Assembly: GCF_023740735.1 (NCBI RefSeq)
Contig: NZ_JAMRXH010000004.1
Span: 310,001 to 374,000 of the forward strand
DNA from: Nocardia sp. CDC159
GTDB taxonomy: Bacteria > Actinomycetota > Actinomycetes > Mycobacteriales > Mycobacteriaceae
DNA: 64,000 nucleotides
Direction: 5' to 3'
The first letter of the stretch is position 1, and each line of letters begins with the position of its first letter. Shown in pieces: positions 1 to 8,894 of this stretch. The notes beneath the pieces are model-generated. The model was not told where the DNA came from. It did not search any database and worked only from the letters and a program-made list of their open reading frames with translations. The position numbers were made by a program, and so were the translations under genes.

Positions 1-1
1 T

Positions 2-118
2 CATGTGGAAATCGTGGATGTGGACGAGGTACCGATCGCCTATCTGCCCGGCAACGCGACCCGGATCAGGGTCAAGGCGGTGGGCGACCTACTGCTGACG
101 AGTCGCCGTGGGACGTGA
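2..118 (+). CDS. 3' end of a hydantoinase/oxoprolinase-like gene (partial)
   Basis: Only the last 38 codons are present, ending at the TGA at 116-118. The frame reads ...VDEVPIAYLPGNATRIRVKA... and stops. The stop lies inside the next gene, whose GTG is at 108, an 11-base overlap that implies one transcript. Hydantoinase A/oxoprolinase subunits are the usual neighbours of DUF917 genes, and a short acidic-to-basic tail of this kind fits one. The assignment rests mainly on that context, because too little of the protein is visible for domain recognition. Confidence 0.45.
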   Translation, partial: HVEIVDVDEVPIAYLPGNATRIRVKAVGDLLLTSRRGT

Positions 119-1202
119 ACTGAGAGAAGAGGATCTACCCGACCTCGCCCGCGGCGCCGCGCTGCTGGGCACCGGCGGCGGAGGAGATCCCTACCTGGGA
201 CGGATGCTGGTGCAGCAGGAGTACCGGCGCGGGCGCACGGTCGAGCTCATCGATCCGGAGGAGATCGCCGGGGACGCCCTGGTGATCCCGACCGCCGGAA
301 TGGGCGCGCCGACCGTGCGGATCGAGAAGCTGCCGCGCGGCACCGAGGCCGCGCTGGCGCTGCGGACGCTGGAACGACATCTCGGCCGCCGCGCCGACGC
401 CACCATGCCGATCGAATGCGGCGGTTCCAATTCCATGGTGCCGCTGCTGGTCGGCGCGCAGCTCGGGCTGCCGGTGGTGGATGCCGACGGCATGGGCCGC
501 GCCTTCCCCGAACTGCAGATGCTGACCTTCGGTGTGTACGGAATCCACGGCTCGCCCATGGCCTTCAGCGGCGCGCACGACGAGCACGGGATCATCGACA
601 CCGGCACCGACAACCTCCGGCTGGAGCGGCTCGCGCGCGGGGTGACGGTGCAGCTGGGCGGGACGGCGAATATCGCGCACTACTCCATGACCGGAGCGGA
701 TGTGCGCCGCACCGCCATTCGCAACACGCTCACCCTCGCTCTGCGGGTCGGGCGCTGCCTGCGCGAGAGCCGGGAGTGCCATCGCGATCCGTTCCAGGCG
801 CTGACCGCATTGTTCAAGGAGACCAGCTACGGCCACGGCGCACCGGTGTTCACCGGCCGCATCGTGGACGTGGAACGCCGCACGGTCGGCGGATTCGCGC
901 GCGGCCGGGCGCTGATCCGGGCCTTCGCCGACGAGTCGACGCTGGAACTGTCCTTCCAGAACGAACATCTGCTCGCCCGCGTCGACGGCCGGGTGCGGGT
1001 CATGGTCCCCGACCTCATCACCGTGCTCAACGCCGAGACCGCCGAGCCGATCACCACCGAGGCGTTGCGCTTCGGCCAACGCGTCACGATCTACGCGATC
1101 GCCGCGCCGCCGATCATGCGCACCCCCGAGGCGCTGGCCGTATTCGGCCCGCGCGCATTCGGTTTCGATCTCGACTTCCAACCGGTCGAGGAACTGGCGT
1201 GA
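108..1202 (+). CDS. DUF917 family protein (hydantoinase-associated), copy 1
   Basis: A 364-residue protein of the DUF917 / S-methyl thiohydantoin desulfurase domain family, usually encoded beside hydantoinase A-type enzymes and thought to help open or process hydantoin-like rings. Family signs are the N-terminal glycine-rich stretch LLGTGGGGDPYLG (about residues 20-32), the IECGGSNSM motif near 104, and VDADGMGRAFPELQM near 125-140. It starts at GTG 108, inside the preceding gene, and its TGA overlaps the GTG of a second DUF917 gene as GTGA. The protein is cytoplasmic with no signal peptide or membrane segment. The substrate cannot be told from sequence. The downstream PucR-type regulator suggests induction by a nitrogenous compound. 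Confidence 0.8.
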   Translation: MGRELREEDLPDLARGAALLGTGGGGDPYLGRMLVQQEYRRGRTVELIDPEEIAGDALVIPTAGMGAPTVRIEKLPRGTEAALALRTLERHLGRRADATMPIECGGSNSMVPLLVGAQLGLPVVDADGMGRAFPELQMLTFGVYGIHGSPMAFSGAHDEHGIIDTGTDNLRLERLARGVTVQLGGTANIAHYSMTGADVRRTAIRNTLTLALRVGRCLRESRECHRDPFQALTALFKETSYGHGAPVFTGRIVDVERRTVGGFARGRALIRAFADESTLELSFQNEHLLARVDGRVRVMVPDLITVLNAETAEPITTEALRFGQRVTIYAIAAPPIMRTPEALAVFGPRAFGFDLDFQPVEELA

Positions 1203-2287
1203 TCGTCGACAAGCTCGGCGCCGAGGACGTCGACGCCCTGCAGCGCGGGGCCAGTCTGCTCGGTTCCGGCGGCGGTGGTGACACGCATCTGAGCGCGCTG
1301 TGGCTCGGTCAGGAGCTGGCGGGCGGGGCCGAGGTCGGCCTGCTCGATATCGACGAGCTCGAGCAGGGCTGGGTGCTGGGCATGTGCGCATTCGGCTCGA
1401 CCGCCTCGGTCGCCATCGAAAAGCTGCCCGCGGGAGACGAACTGCGCCGCTGCGTGGCCACGGCCGAACATCAGCTCGGCATCGACGTGGATGCCATCGC
1501 GGTGGTGGAGATCGGCGGCAGCAATGCGCTGATGCCGTTCATCGCGGCCGCGCAGACCGGTAAACCGGTGGTGGACGGCGATCTGATGGGTCGGGCGTTC
1601 TCCCGGCTGGATCAGACCGTCGTCGCCGCCGACGAGCTCACCGGCGCGTGGGTGACCGCGGAGGCGCGCGGTGCGGCCGTGATCGTCGACGGCGTGGACG
1701 CCCGCACGGCCGAGCGCGTGCTGCGCGGTGCGCTCACCGGCCTGGGCGGCTGGGCGGTGCTGGCGTATCCGCCGATCTCGGCGCAGATGTATCGGCGGGT
1801 CGCCCTGCCCGGCACGGTGACCGATGCCATCGATCTGGGGCGGCGGCACCGATCGGGCGTGGCGGCGGGCGACGACGGCGACGCGCTGGCGGACCGGCTG
1901 GGCGGTGACTTCCTGGGTCAGGGCACGGTGCTCGAGGTGCATCGGTACGACGGCGAGGGATTCGCCCGCGGCAGCGTCGCCGTGCGGACCGTGGACGGGC
2001 GGCGGGTGCTGCGGATCGAAATGCAGAACGAATATTCGATGGTGCTGCGCGACGGCGAGGTGGTGGCCACCGTCCCGGACGTGATCTGCCTGCTCGACGC
2101 GCACAGCCTGCGGCCGATCCAGACCGGTCAGGTGCGGCGCGGACACGAGGTGGCGATCATCGTGCTGCCGGTGCCCGACCGGCTGTGGCATCCGGAGGTG
2201 CTGCCCCGCCTGGCGCCGCGCGCGCACGGTGTGGACGCGGATCCGGTTCGGACGCATCTGAATCGACGGAGGAGGCTCATGCTGTGA
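1199..2287 (+). CDS. DUF917 family protein (hydantoinase-associated), copy 2
   Basis: A 362-residue paralogue of the preceding gene. It has the same order of motifs: LLGSGGGGDTHL near the N-terminus, VEIGGSNALMPF in the middle and VDGDLMGRAFSRLDQ after it. GTG 1199 overlaps the upstream stop as GTGA, and its own TGA (2285-2287) overlaps the next start in the same way. The three genes are therefore translationally coupled. The two copies have diverged clearly, which suggests subunits of one hetero-oligomer or different substrates rather than a recent duplication. Members of this family occur in pairs in other actinobacterial hydantoin loci. Function beyond the family is not resolvable here. 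Confidence 0.8.
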   Translation: MIVDKLGAEDVDALQRGASLLGSGGGGDTHLSALWLGQELAGGAEVGLLDIDELEQGWVLGMCAFGSTASVAIEKLPAGDELRRCVATAEHQLGIDVDAIAVVEIGGSNALMPFIAAAQTGKPVVDGDLMGRAFSRLDQTVVAADELTGAWVTAEARGAAVIVDGVDARTAERVLRGALTGLGGWAVLAYPPISAQMYRRVALPGTVTDAIDLGRRHRSGVAAGDDGDALADRLGGDFLGQGTVLEVHRYDGEGFARGSVAVRTVDGRRVLRIEMQNEYSMVLRDGEVVATVPDVICLLDAHSLRPIQTGQVRRGHEVAIIVLPVPDRLWHPEVLPRLAPRAHGVDADPVRTHLNRRRRLML

Positions 2288-3855
2288 AGGCAACACCCGG
2301 CCCCGTGTCGCTGCGTCAGTTGGTGACTCATCCGGCGCTGGCCGGGGCGCGCCTGGTCGGCGGTCCGGTCCTGGACGGCGTGGTGCGGCGCGTGCACGTG
2401 CGGTCCGGTGTCGATGCCTCGGGGCTCGGCGACGGGGATCTGCTCGTGGTCGCCGGGCTCGGCGACTCCACCGGATGGCAGGTCGAGGCGGGCATCCGCC
2501 GCTGTGCGTTGGCCGGGGTCGCCGCGCTGGTGCTGCCGGGCGGGGCGCGGGGGCCGCTGGCCACCAGTGTGCTGCTCGCGGAGCGGCTGTCGCTGCCGCT
2601 GCTGCTGCTGTCGGAGTCTGCCAGCCCGCACGACGCGGCATTGCGTCTGGCACAGCTGATTTCGACGCCCGAGGTGGTGCGTTCGGAATTCGTGCTCGAT
2701 TTCCTGCGCCGCATTCACGGCCGGGCCGACAGCCTGCAGGCGGTGACCAAGGCCGCGACCGAGGTGCTGCAGGCGCCGGTGAGCGCGCTGGGGCCCGACG
2801 GTGAGCTGGTGCACGGCGACCATTCCCCGGCGGAGTTCCGTCGGGATCTGACGTTGCCGCAGGTCGTTGCGGAGGGGGAGACGACGTTCGTGGTCCATCC
2901 GGTCAGCGCGAATTCCGCGCCGCTGTGGATGGCCGCCGCGCTGTCGCGGCCCGCCCCGGCGATGGTCGAGATCGCCCAGGCCGTCCTCGCCACCGCGGAG
3001 CCGTGGGTGCTGGCCTGGCTGGCGACCCAGCGCCTGGACGCCGAGCGCGACGCCCGCGCCCGGACCACGCTGCTGTCGGATCTGCTGCGGTTGCGCGAGG
3101 AGGCGGGCCCGGTGCCGCGGCATCGGGCCGCCATTCTGGGGTGGCGGCTGGACGGCTGGCATATCGGTGTCTATGTGCGCAGGCTCAACGAGTCGCCCTA
3201 CGACAATCTCGGCGACCGCGACGAGGTGCTGCGGGCCCTGGTGGACGGCGGCATCAGCGGCCCGCTGGTCGAGCAGTCCGACGGCTGGGTCGCCTGGCAC
3301 ACCACCAAGGACGAGCCGTCGCCGCAGGAGGTCGACGAGCTGCTGGGCTCGGTGCGAAAGTCGTTGGCGCGGTTGGGCTCCCGGATGGAGGTCGCGGCGG
3401 GCGTGGGGCGTGGCCATCCCGGTATCGGCGGGCTGGCCCGCACGGTGGACGAGGCGCGCGAGGCCGCGCTGTCCATCGACCCGACCATCGTGGAGGTCAC
3501 CCAGGACACCGGCACCCGGGTCGCGCACATCGACACCCTCGGCGTGGGGCGGCTGGTGCGGGCCTGGACTCGCTCGCGCTCGGCGCGGGCGCTGGCCAGC
3601 ACGCTGCTCGCCCCGCTCGCCGATCAGGAACTGCTGCTCACCACGCTCGACGTCTATCTCGAACACGAGTCCTCGGTGGTGGCCACGGCCGCCGCACTCG
3701 GCCTGCATCGCAACACCGTTGCCGACCGCATCGCCCGATCCCAGAAGATCCTCGGCGTCAACCTGCGCGACCCCGAGGACCGGCTGGCGGTCGAACTGGC
3801 CTGCCGCACATTGCGTCCCAGGGTTCGCAGGGTGCATCAGGCCTCGGTCGTCTGA
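2284..3855 (+). CDS. PucR family transcriptional regulator
   Basis: A 523-residue regulator with the PucR layout. The N-terminal PucR domain covers about residues 5-125 (SLRQLVTHPAL, then a nucleotide-like LLVVAGLGD segment). A central GGDEF-like CdaR region follows, and a C-terminal helix-turn-helix (HTH_30) covers about 445-505 with LEHESSVVATAAALGLHRNT and ending in ELACRTLRPR. GTG 2284 was chosen because it overlaps the stop of the second DUF917 gene as GTGA. Regulators of this family typically activate purine, allantoin or amino acid catabolism. It is the last gene of the coupled hydantoin-type operon and probably controls it. No operator could be singled out inside the window. Confidence 0.85.
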   Translation: MKATPGPVSLRQLVTHPALAGARLVGGPVLDGVVRRVHVRSGVDASGLGDGDLLVVAGLGDSTGWQVEAGIRRCALAGVAALVLPGGARGPLATSVLLAERLSLPLLLLSESASPHDAALRLAQLISTPEVVRSEFVLDFLRRIHGRADSLQAVTKAATEVLQAPVSALGPDGELVHGDHSPAEFRRDLTLPQVVAEGETTFVVHPVSANSAPLWMAAALSRPAPAMVEIAQAVLATAEPWVLAWLATQRLDAERDARARTTLLSDLLRLREEAGPVPRHRAAILGWRLDGWHIGVYVRRLNESPYDNLGDRDEVLRALVDGGISGPLVEQSDGWVAWHTTKDEPSPQEVDELLGSVRKSLARLGSRMEVAAGVGRGHPGIGGLARTVDEAREAALSIDPTIVEVTQDTGTRVAHIDTLGVGRLVRAWTRSRSARALASTLLAPLADQELLLTTLDVYLEHESSVVATAAALGLHRNTVADRIARSQKILGVNLRDPEDRLAVELACRTLRPRVRRVHQASVV

Positions 3856-4038
3856 GCTGGATCACCCGGCTCGTATCGTTGTGAGCGAATCCGGCACGGT
3901 TCGTCGCCCAGCGCTACGGATTCTCGTCGTGGACCCATCCACGGGCATCGCCACGCCGAATGTCGATCGGCGACGTATCTTCCGCCGGACCGTCCGGCAT
4001 CGCTATCCGACGAGCCCAGTAATACGAAGGAGTTCAGT

Positions 4039-4482
4039 ATGTCGGTACGGCGTACGTCACGACCTCGTCGTGGTTTCCTCCGCGGTACCGTGGCGCTGGC
4101 GACCTTGGCCTGCGCAGGTGTCGTTCTGGCCACCTCCACTGCCCGCGCCGATGTGGGAGAAGACCTCCGACGGTTTTCCGCGGAGTGCAAGAAAAAGGGC
4201 TATACCGCCGTGGCGGGATTTCACGAAGGCGAGATCGTCTATCGCGGTACGAGGAAATACAACTCGTACGACGCCCAGAAGAGTTTCCGACGAGAGGGCG
4301 CTCTGCCGCGGGGCGCATGTGTGAAGGTGCGTGGCCACGTCGAGGGCCACTACGCGTCTACGGATTACGGTTGGGTCAAGGGAAACGGCGGCGACTACCA
4401 GTATTTCTACAATGCGGTGAATCTCGATGGCAGCTATGCCGGATACTGGGTTCGGGACGCAGAACTGCACTGGATCAAATAG
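4039..4482 (+). CDS. small secreted protein with a Tat-like signal peptide
   Basis: A 147-residue protein with an arginine-rich N-terminus (RRTSRPRRGFLRG), a hydrophobic core (TVALATLACAGVVLA) and a predicted cleavage after TARA at about residue 38. The basic region preceding FLRG resembles a twin-arginine signal. The mature part of roughly 110 residues is basic and rich in Tyr, Gly and Trp, with two cysteines (C54 and C94) that could form a disulfide. The ATG is preceded by AAGGAG (4027-4032). No domain was recognised. It stands alone between the PucR operon and a convergent gene, with a 183-base upstream gap that should hold its promoter. An extracytoplasmic location is the only safe inference. 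Confidence 0.75.
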   Translation: MSVRRTSRPRRGFLRGTVALATLACAGVVLATSTARADVGEDLRRFSAECKKKGYTAVAGFHEGEIVYRGTRKYNSYDAQKSFRREGALPRGACVKVRGHVEGHYASTDYGWVKGNGGDYQYFYNAVNLDGSYAGYWVRDAELHWIK

Positions 4483-4502
4483 GCGAAGCTACGCTCGACC
4501 TG

Positions 4503-5000
4503 TCATTCTGCTCGGGCGAAGGTCAGGGTTTCGCCCTCCACTCCGCGCAGCCACAGGTTGTTGCAGGCCGTGGCCATGTCGGACAGGCCCTCTTCGATGG
4601 TGGCGAAGACGTTACCCGGGACCCAGCCCACGTCGCCGTTGACGAGCAGATTGTTGCGGCCGTAGAACAGGGCCAGATCGGTGGCGCCCTGGGCGGCGTG
4701 CGCGGCGGAGCCGGGTTCGTAGCCGTAGGCGGGGTTGCCGATCTCCCAGGGCTCGAAGTCGAACAGGCAGACGTCGCCGGGAATCGGTGTGACCGTGGGG
4801 TTTTCCCGGCGCGGGGCGGCGGTGATGCGGGGGACCAGGGTGTAGACCTCGTTGCGGGCGTATTTGGCGTGGAAGGCGTCGCCCTCCTGGGGCAGCGCGT
4901 TCCAGACCGCCTCGCAGGTGCGCGGGGCCTCGTCGTCGAGCAGGCGGGCACGGCAGGTCACATCGGCCTTGGTGAGGGTGATCGTGAGGTAGCGGGGCAT
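4503..5000 (-). CDS. DUF3830 family (cyclophilin-like) protein
   Basis: A 165-residue protein of the DUF3830 family, which has a cyclophilin-like barrel and is common in loci for hydantoin, amidine and amino-compound catabolism. Typical signs are the start PRYLTITLTKADVTC, the LPQEGDAFHAKYARNEVYTL segment, and PIPGDVCLFDFEPWE followed by ALFYGRNN. ATG 5000 was preferred over the in-frame GTG at 5024 because AGGGAG lies 6 bases upstream of it. The gene follows the class III aminotransferase on the same strand, and the GTG alternative would overlap that gene's stop. The two are probably cotranscribed. Its molecular role is not established. Confidence 0.75.
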   Translation of the reverse strand: MPRYLTITLTKADVTCRARLLDDEAPRTCEAVWNALPQEGDAFHAKYARNEVYTLVPRITAAPRRENPTVTPIPGDVCLFDFEPWEIGNPAYGYEPGSAAHAAQGATDLALFYGRNNLLVNGDVGWVPGNVFATIEEGLSDMATACNNLWLRGVEGETLTFARAE

Positions 5001-5020
5001 CGGGAACTCCCTGTCGCGGT

Positions 5021-6262
5021 TCACAACTCGTCGAGGACGGCGGACCAGATGGCCAGCGCCTCGTCGATCTGCTCGGCGGTGACGATCAGCGGTGGAATCA
5101 TGCGGACGACGTTCATATGCGCACCGCAGGTGAGCAGCAGCAGGCCCTTGTCCACCGCGAGCCGCTGGGCGGCGGCCGCGGTCTCGGTATCGGGTTCGCC
5201 GGTGGGCGTGGTGAATTCGGCCCCGACCATCAGGCCCAGCCCGCGCACGTCACCGATCGCCTTGTTGGCGCGGGCGCGCACGCCCGCCAGCAGCTGTCGA
5301 CCGCGTTCGGCGGCATTGCCCACCAGCCCTTCGGATTCGATGACATCGATCGTGGCCAGCGCCGCGGCGCAGGCGACCGCATTGCCGCCGTAGGTGCCGC
5401 CCTGCGAACCCGGCCAGGCCCGGGCCATCAGCTCGCGCGGGGCGGCGATGCCGGAAAGGGGGAAGCCGCTGGCCAGGCCCTTCGCGATGGTGATGATATC
5501 CGGGCGCACGCCGAAGTGCTGATGCCCGAAGAACTTTCCGGTGCGCCCGAATCCGGTCTGGATCTCGTCGAGGACGAGCAGGATGCCGTGCCGGTCGGCG
5601 CGCTCGCGCAGGCCCTGGAAGAAGCGGGTGTTGCCGGGGATGTACCCGCCCTCGCCGAGCACCGGCTCGACGATGAACGCCGCCGTCTCGGCCGGGGCGG
5701 TGAGTGTGGTGAGCACATAGTCGAGTTCGCGCAGCGCGAAGTCGGTGGCCTGTTCCTCGCTCCATCCGTAGCGGTAGGCGGTCGGGAACGGCGCGACGTG
5801 CACGCCGGACATGAGCGGGCTGAAACCGGCCGAGAAGCGAGTGCCGGAGGTCGTCATGGTCGCCGCCGCGACCGTGCGGCCGTGGAAACCGCCATGGAAG
5901 ACAACGACATTCGGCCGACCCGTGGCCTGCCGGGCCAGCCGCAGCGCGGCCTCCACGGCCTCGCTGCCGGAGTTGGCGAGAAAGACCGATTCGAGCCCCT
6001 CGGGCAGGACCGTGCCCAGCCGCTCGACCAGCGCGAGCATCGGCCGGTGCAGGACGGTCGTGTACTGACCGTGGATCAGGCTGCCGATTTGGGCGCGCGC
6101 CGCTTCGACGACGCGCGGATGGCAGTGGCCGGTACTGGTGACGCCGATGCCCGCGGTGAAGTCGAGATAGCGGCGGCCGTCGGTGGCGTGCAGATAGCAG
6201 CCCTCACCGTACTCGACGGTGATCGGGGTGGCCTGCTTCAGAACGGGGGAAAGTGCCGTCAT
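5021..6262 (-). CDS. class III (omega) aminotransferase, 4-aminobutyrate type
   Basis: A 413-residue PLP-dependent aminotransferase of fold class I, subgroup III (GabT/ornithine/acetylornithine-like). It shows YLDFTAGIGVTSTGHCHP near the N-terminus, the cofactor-phosphate segment LANSGSEAVEAALRLAR, the LVLDEIQTGFGRTGKFF motif, and the Schiff-base lysine in TIAKGLASGFPLSG. The ATG at 6262 is preceded by GGGAGGCGGATCAC, a good ribosome site. An aldehyde dehydrogenase is transcribed divergently, so the pair could convert an omega-amino acid to a semialdehyde and then to the acid. The exact amino donor is unknown; 4-aminobutyrate is the default reading. A triple ATTGTC operator lies in the shared promoter. 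Confidence 0.85.
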   Translation of the reverse strand: MTALSPVLKQATPITVEYGEGCYLHATDGRRYLDFTAGIGVTSTGHCHPRVVEAARAQIGSLIHGQYTTVLHRPMLALVERLGTVLPEGLESVFLANSGSEAVEAALRLARQATGRPNVVVFHGGFHGRTVAAATMTTSGTRFSAGFSPLMSGVHVAPFPTAYRYGWSEEQATDFALRELDYVLTTLTAPAETAAFIVEPVLGEGGYIPGNTRFFQGLRERADRHGILLVLDEIQTGFGRTGKFFGHQHFGVRPDIITIAKGLASGFPLSGIAAPRELMARAWPGSQGGTYGGNAVACAAALATIDVIESEGLVGNAAERGRQLLAGVRARANKAIGDVRGLGLMVGAEFTTPTGEPDTETAAAAQRLAVDKGLLLLTCGAHMNVVRMIPPLIVTAEQIDEALAIWSAVLDEL

Positions 6263-6288
6263 GTGATCCGCCTCCCGAGCGACCCGGA

Positions 6289-6315
6289 ATTGTCTATTGT
6301 CTGATTGTCGACAAT
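6289..6315. promoter_or_regulatory. candidate operator with three ATTGTC half-sites
   Basis: ATTGTC occurs at 6289, 6296 and 6304. The third copy is completed to the perfect 12-base palindrome ATTGTCGACAAT (6304-6315). This sits between the divergent aminotransferase (start 6262) and aldehyde dehydrogenase (start 6364). TTGTC/GACAA palindromes are typical of GntR-family (FCD or HutC type) operators. No GntR gene is adjacent, so the regulator is unknown. Confidence 0.55.
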
Positions 6316-6363
6316 ATGCATAACATGGCGAACGGTGCCGCAGCAATGGGTGAGGAGCGCGCG

Positions 6364-7836
6364 ATGACGCAGACCGACAGCCTGAGCCGAGCCGAGCGGG
6401 CCGCCGTCGATAGCGTGCCGACCGGGGTCTATATCGGGGGACGGTGGCAGCGGACGACGGCGACCATGGCTGTGCACGATCCCGCGACCGGGCAGCCGCT
6501 GTGCCGGGTCGCCGATGTCGGGCCGGAGCAGGGGCTGGCGGCCTTGAGCGCCGCGGCCGACGCGCAGCGCGACTGGGCCCGCACCCCGGCGCGCGAGCGC
6601 AGCGACATACTGCTGCGCGCCCATCGCCGCCTGCTGGCCGAGGTCGAGCGGCTGGCCTTGATCGCGACGCTCGAAATGGGGAAACCGCTGGCCGAGGCGC
6701 GGGGTGAGATCGCCTATGCCGCGGAGTTCTTCCGCTGGTTCGCCGAGGAGGCGGTGCGGCTGGACGGCGGTTATCTGCCCGCCCCGGCCGGTAACTCGCG
6801 CTTCCTGGTGGCGCGCCAGCCGGTGGGGCCGAGTCTGCTCATCACGCCGTGGAACTTCCCGATGGCCATGGGCGCCCGCAAGATCGGACCGGCGCTGGCG
6901 GCGGGCTGCACCTGCGTGGTCAAACCGGCCGAGCAGACGCCGCTGTGCACGCTGGCCCTGGCGGAGATCCTGCACGAGTCGGGGGTACCCGCGGGGGTGG
7001 TGAATATCGTGACCACCTCCGATCCGGGGCGGCTGATGACACCGCTGATCCTGGACCCGCGCTCGCGCAAGCTGTCGTTCACCGGATCCACCGAGGTCGG
7101 CAAGAAACTGCTGGAGCAGTGCGCGCGCACGGTCATGCGCACCTCGATGGAGCTGGGTGGCAACGCTGCGTTCATCGTCTTCGACGACGCCGATCTCAAG
7201 GCCGCGATCGAGGGGGCGCTGGCGGCGAAGATGCGCAATATCGGGCAGGCGTGCACCGCGGCGAATCGAATCTTCGTGCAGCGCGGGGTGTTCGAGGAGT
7301 TCGCGCGCGGGCTGGCCGAGCGGATGGCGGCGCTGCCGATGGGGCGCGGCACCGAGGCGGGTGTGGTGGTGGGGCCGCTGATCGATGCCGACGCGGTGGC
7401 GAAGGTGAGCGATCTCGTCGCCGATGCGCGGGCCGCCGGTGCGCGCGTGCTCACCGGCGGCGAGGCGGTCGACGGCCCCGGAAACTTTTATCCCGCAACG
7501 GTTCTGGCGGATGTGCCCGACAGTGCCCGAATGTGCCGCACCGAGATCTTCGGCCCGGTCGCGGCCCTGAGCACCTTCGATACCGAGGACGAGGTCGTGG
7601 ACCGCGCCAACGACACCCCGTACGGCCTGGTCGCCTACGTGTACACCGAGAATCTGCGGCGCGGGCTGCGCGTCTGCGAGGCGCTCGAGACGGGCATGGT
7701 CGGGTTGAATCAGGGGGTGGTGTCGAGTCCGGCCGCACCCTTCGGCGGGGTGAAGGAATCCGGGCTCGGCCGCGAGGGCGGGCTGGTCGGGATCGATGAA
7801 TTCCTGGAACTCAAGTACATCGGAGTGCAGCTGTGA
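6364..7836 (+). CDS. NAD(P)-dependent succinate-semialdehyde-type aldehyde dehydrogenase
   Basis: A 490-residue aldehyde dehydrogenase of the GabD branch. Visible signatures are ITPWNFPMAMGARKIGPALAAG in the cofactor fold, FTGSTEVGKKL, the catalytic glutamate in MELGGNAAF, and the catalytic cysteine in NIGQACTAANR. ATG 6364 was chosen over ATG 6346 because GAGGAG (6351-6356) lies 7 bases ahead of it. Its stop overlaps the next GTG as GTGA, so the two dehydrogenases are coupled. Divergent placement against a class III aminotransferase suggests it oxidises the semialdehyde that enzyme makes. Substrate preference within the family is inferred, not shown. Confidence 0.85.
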   Translation: MTQTDSLSRAERAAVDSVPTGVYIGGRWQRTTATMAVHDPATGQPLCRVADVGPEQGLAALSAAADAQRDWARTPARERSDILLRAHRRLLAEVERLALIATLEMGKPLAEARGEIAYAAEFFRWFAEEAVRLDGGYLPAPAGNSRFLVARQPVGPSLLITPWNFPMAMGARKIGPALAAGCTCVVKPAEQTPLCTLALAEILHESGVPAGVVNIVTTSDPGRLMTPLILDPRSRKLSFTGSTEVGKKLLEQCARTVMRTSMELGGNAAFIVFDDADLKAAIEGALAAKMRNIGQACTAANRIFVQRGVFEEFARGLAERMAALPMGRGTEAGVVVGPLIDADAVAKVSDLVADARAAGARVLTGGEAVDGPGNFYPATVLADVPDSARMCRTEIFGPVAALSTFDTEDEVVDRANDTPYGLVAYVYTENLRRGLRVCEALETGMVGLNQGVVSSPAAPFGGVKESGLGREGGLVGIDEFLELKYIGVQL

Positions 7837-8894
7837 GCTATTCGATCGCGACCATTCCCGGTGACGGCATCGGCGTCGATGTGACCGCCGAGGCGGTCAA
7901 GGTGCTCGACGCGGTGCTGCCCGGCATCGCCTGGACCGAATTCGACTGGTCGTGTGAGCAATACCTGCGCACCGGCGCGATGATGACGCCGGACGGGCCG
8001 CGACTGCTCGCCGAATTCGACGCGATTCTCCTGGGCGCGGTCGGCTTTCCGGGTGTGCCGGATCATATTTCCCTGTGGGGCTTGCTGATTCCCCTGCGTC
8101 GCGCCTTCGGCCAATACGTGAACCTGCGCCCCGTCCGCCTGCTCCCCGGCACCGAATCCGCCCTGCGCGACCGCACCGCCACCGATCTCGACATCCTCAT
8201 CGTCCGCGAGAACTCCGAGGGCGAATACTCCGAAATCGGCGGCATCCACAACCCCGGCCGCCCCGAGGAATTCGTGCTCCAGGAATCGGTCTTCACCCGG
8301 GTCGGCTGCGAACGCATCATCCGCTACGCCTTCGACCGGGCGCGTGAGCGCAGCGGCCGACTCTGCTCGGCCACCAAATCCAACGGCCTGATCCACTCGA
8401 TGCCGTACTGGGACAACATCTTCGTCCGGATATCCACCGAATACCCGGACGTCACCACCCGCCAGATGCACGTCGACGCCCTGGCCGCAGAGATCGTGCT
8501 CCACCCCGACCGCCTCGACGTCATCGTGGCCTCCAACCTGTTCGGCGACATCCTCTCCGACCTCGCCGCCGCGGTGACCGGCGGCCTGGGCCTGGCCCCC
8601 TCGGGCAATATCGACCCGACCCGTACCGGCCCCTCGATGTTCGAGGCCGTCCACGGCAGCGCCCCCGACATCGCCGGACAGGGCATCGCCAACCCGGTCG
8701 CGCAAATCCTTGCGGGGGCAATGCTGCTGGACCACCTGGGGGAGAAGTCCGCGGCGGCGGCGGTCGATCGCGCGGTGTGCGAGGTCCTTGCCGAAGGCAG
8801 CGTGCGCACTCCGGATCTCGGCGGCACGAATACCACGGCGGAGCTGGGCTCGGCCATCGCCAAGAGGGCGGCGGAACCGACGATCAGTGCGTGA
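7833..8894 (+). CDS. tartrate/D-malate dehydrogenase-like beta-decarboxylating dehydrogenase
   Basis: A 353-residue member of the isocitrate/isopropylmalate dehydrogenase superfamily, closest in style to tartrate or D-malate dehydrogenase. Evidence is the start SIATIPGDGIGVDVTAEAVKV, LRPVRLLPG, the IVRENSEGEYSEIGG active-site region, KSNGL, and SNLFGDILSDLAAAVTGGLGLAPSGN with the metal-binding aspartates. It would oxidise and decarboxylate a 2-hydroxy acid using NAD and a divalent metal. GTG 7833 overlaps the aldehyde dehydrogenase stop. The 3' end overlaps the convergent mntR gene by 11 bases. In this operon it may feed C4 acids made from the semialdehyde into central metabolism, which is inference. 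Confidence 0.8.
   Translation: MSYSIATIPGDGIGVDVTAEAVKVLDAVLPGIAWTEFDWSCEQYLRTGAMMTPDGPRLLAEFDAILLGAVGFPGVPDHISLWGLLIPLRRAFGQYVNLRPVRLLPGTESALRDRTATDLDILIVRENSEGEYSEIGGIHNPGRPEEFVLQESVFTRVGCERIIRYAFDRARERSGRLCSATKSNGLIHSMPYWDNIFVRISTEYPDVTTRQMHVDALAAEIVLHPDRLDVIVASNLFGDILSDLAAAVTGGLGLAPSGNIDPTRTGPSMFEAVHGSAPDIAGQGIANPVAQILAGAMLLDHLGEKSAAAAVDRAVCEVLAEGSVRTPDLGGTNTTAELGSAIAKRAAEPTISA

Noticed and set aside
135..1391. 418-residue frame antisense to the first DUF917 gene
   Set aside because: Arg/Ala/Gly-rich shadow frame with no start signal; the plus strand has clear family motifs and coupled starts.
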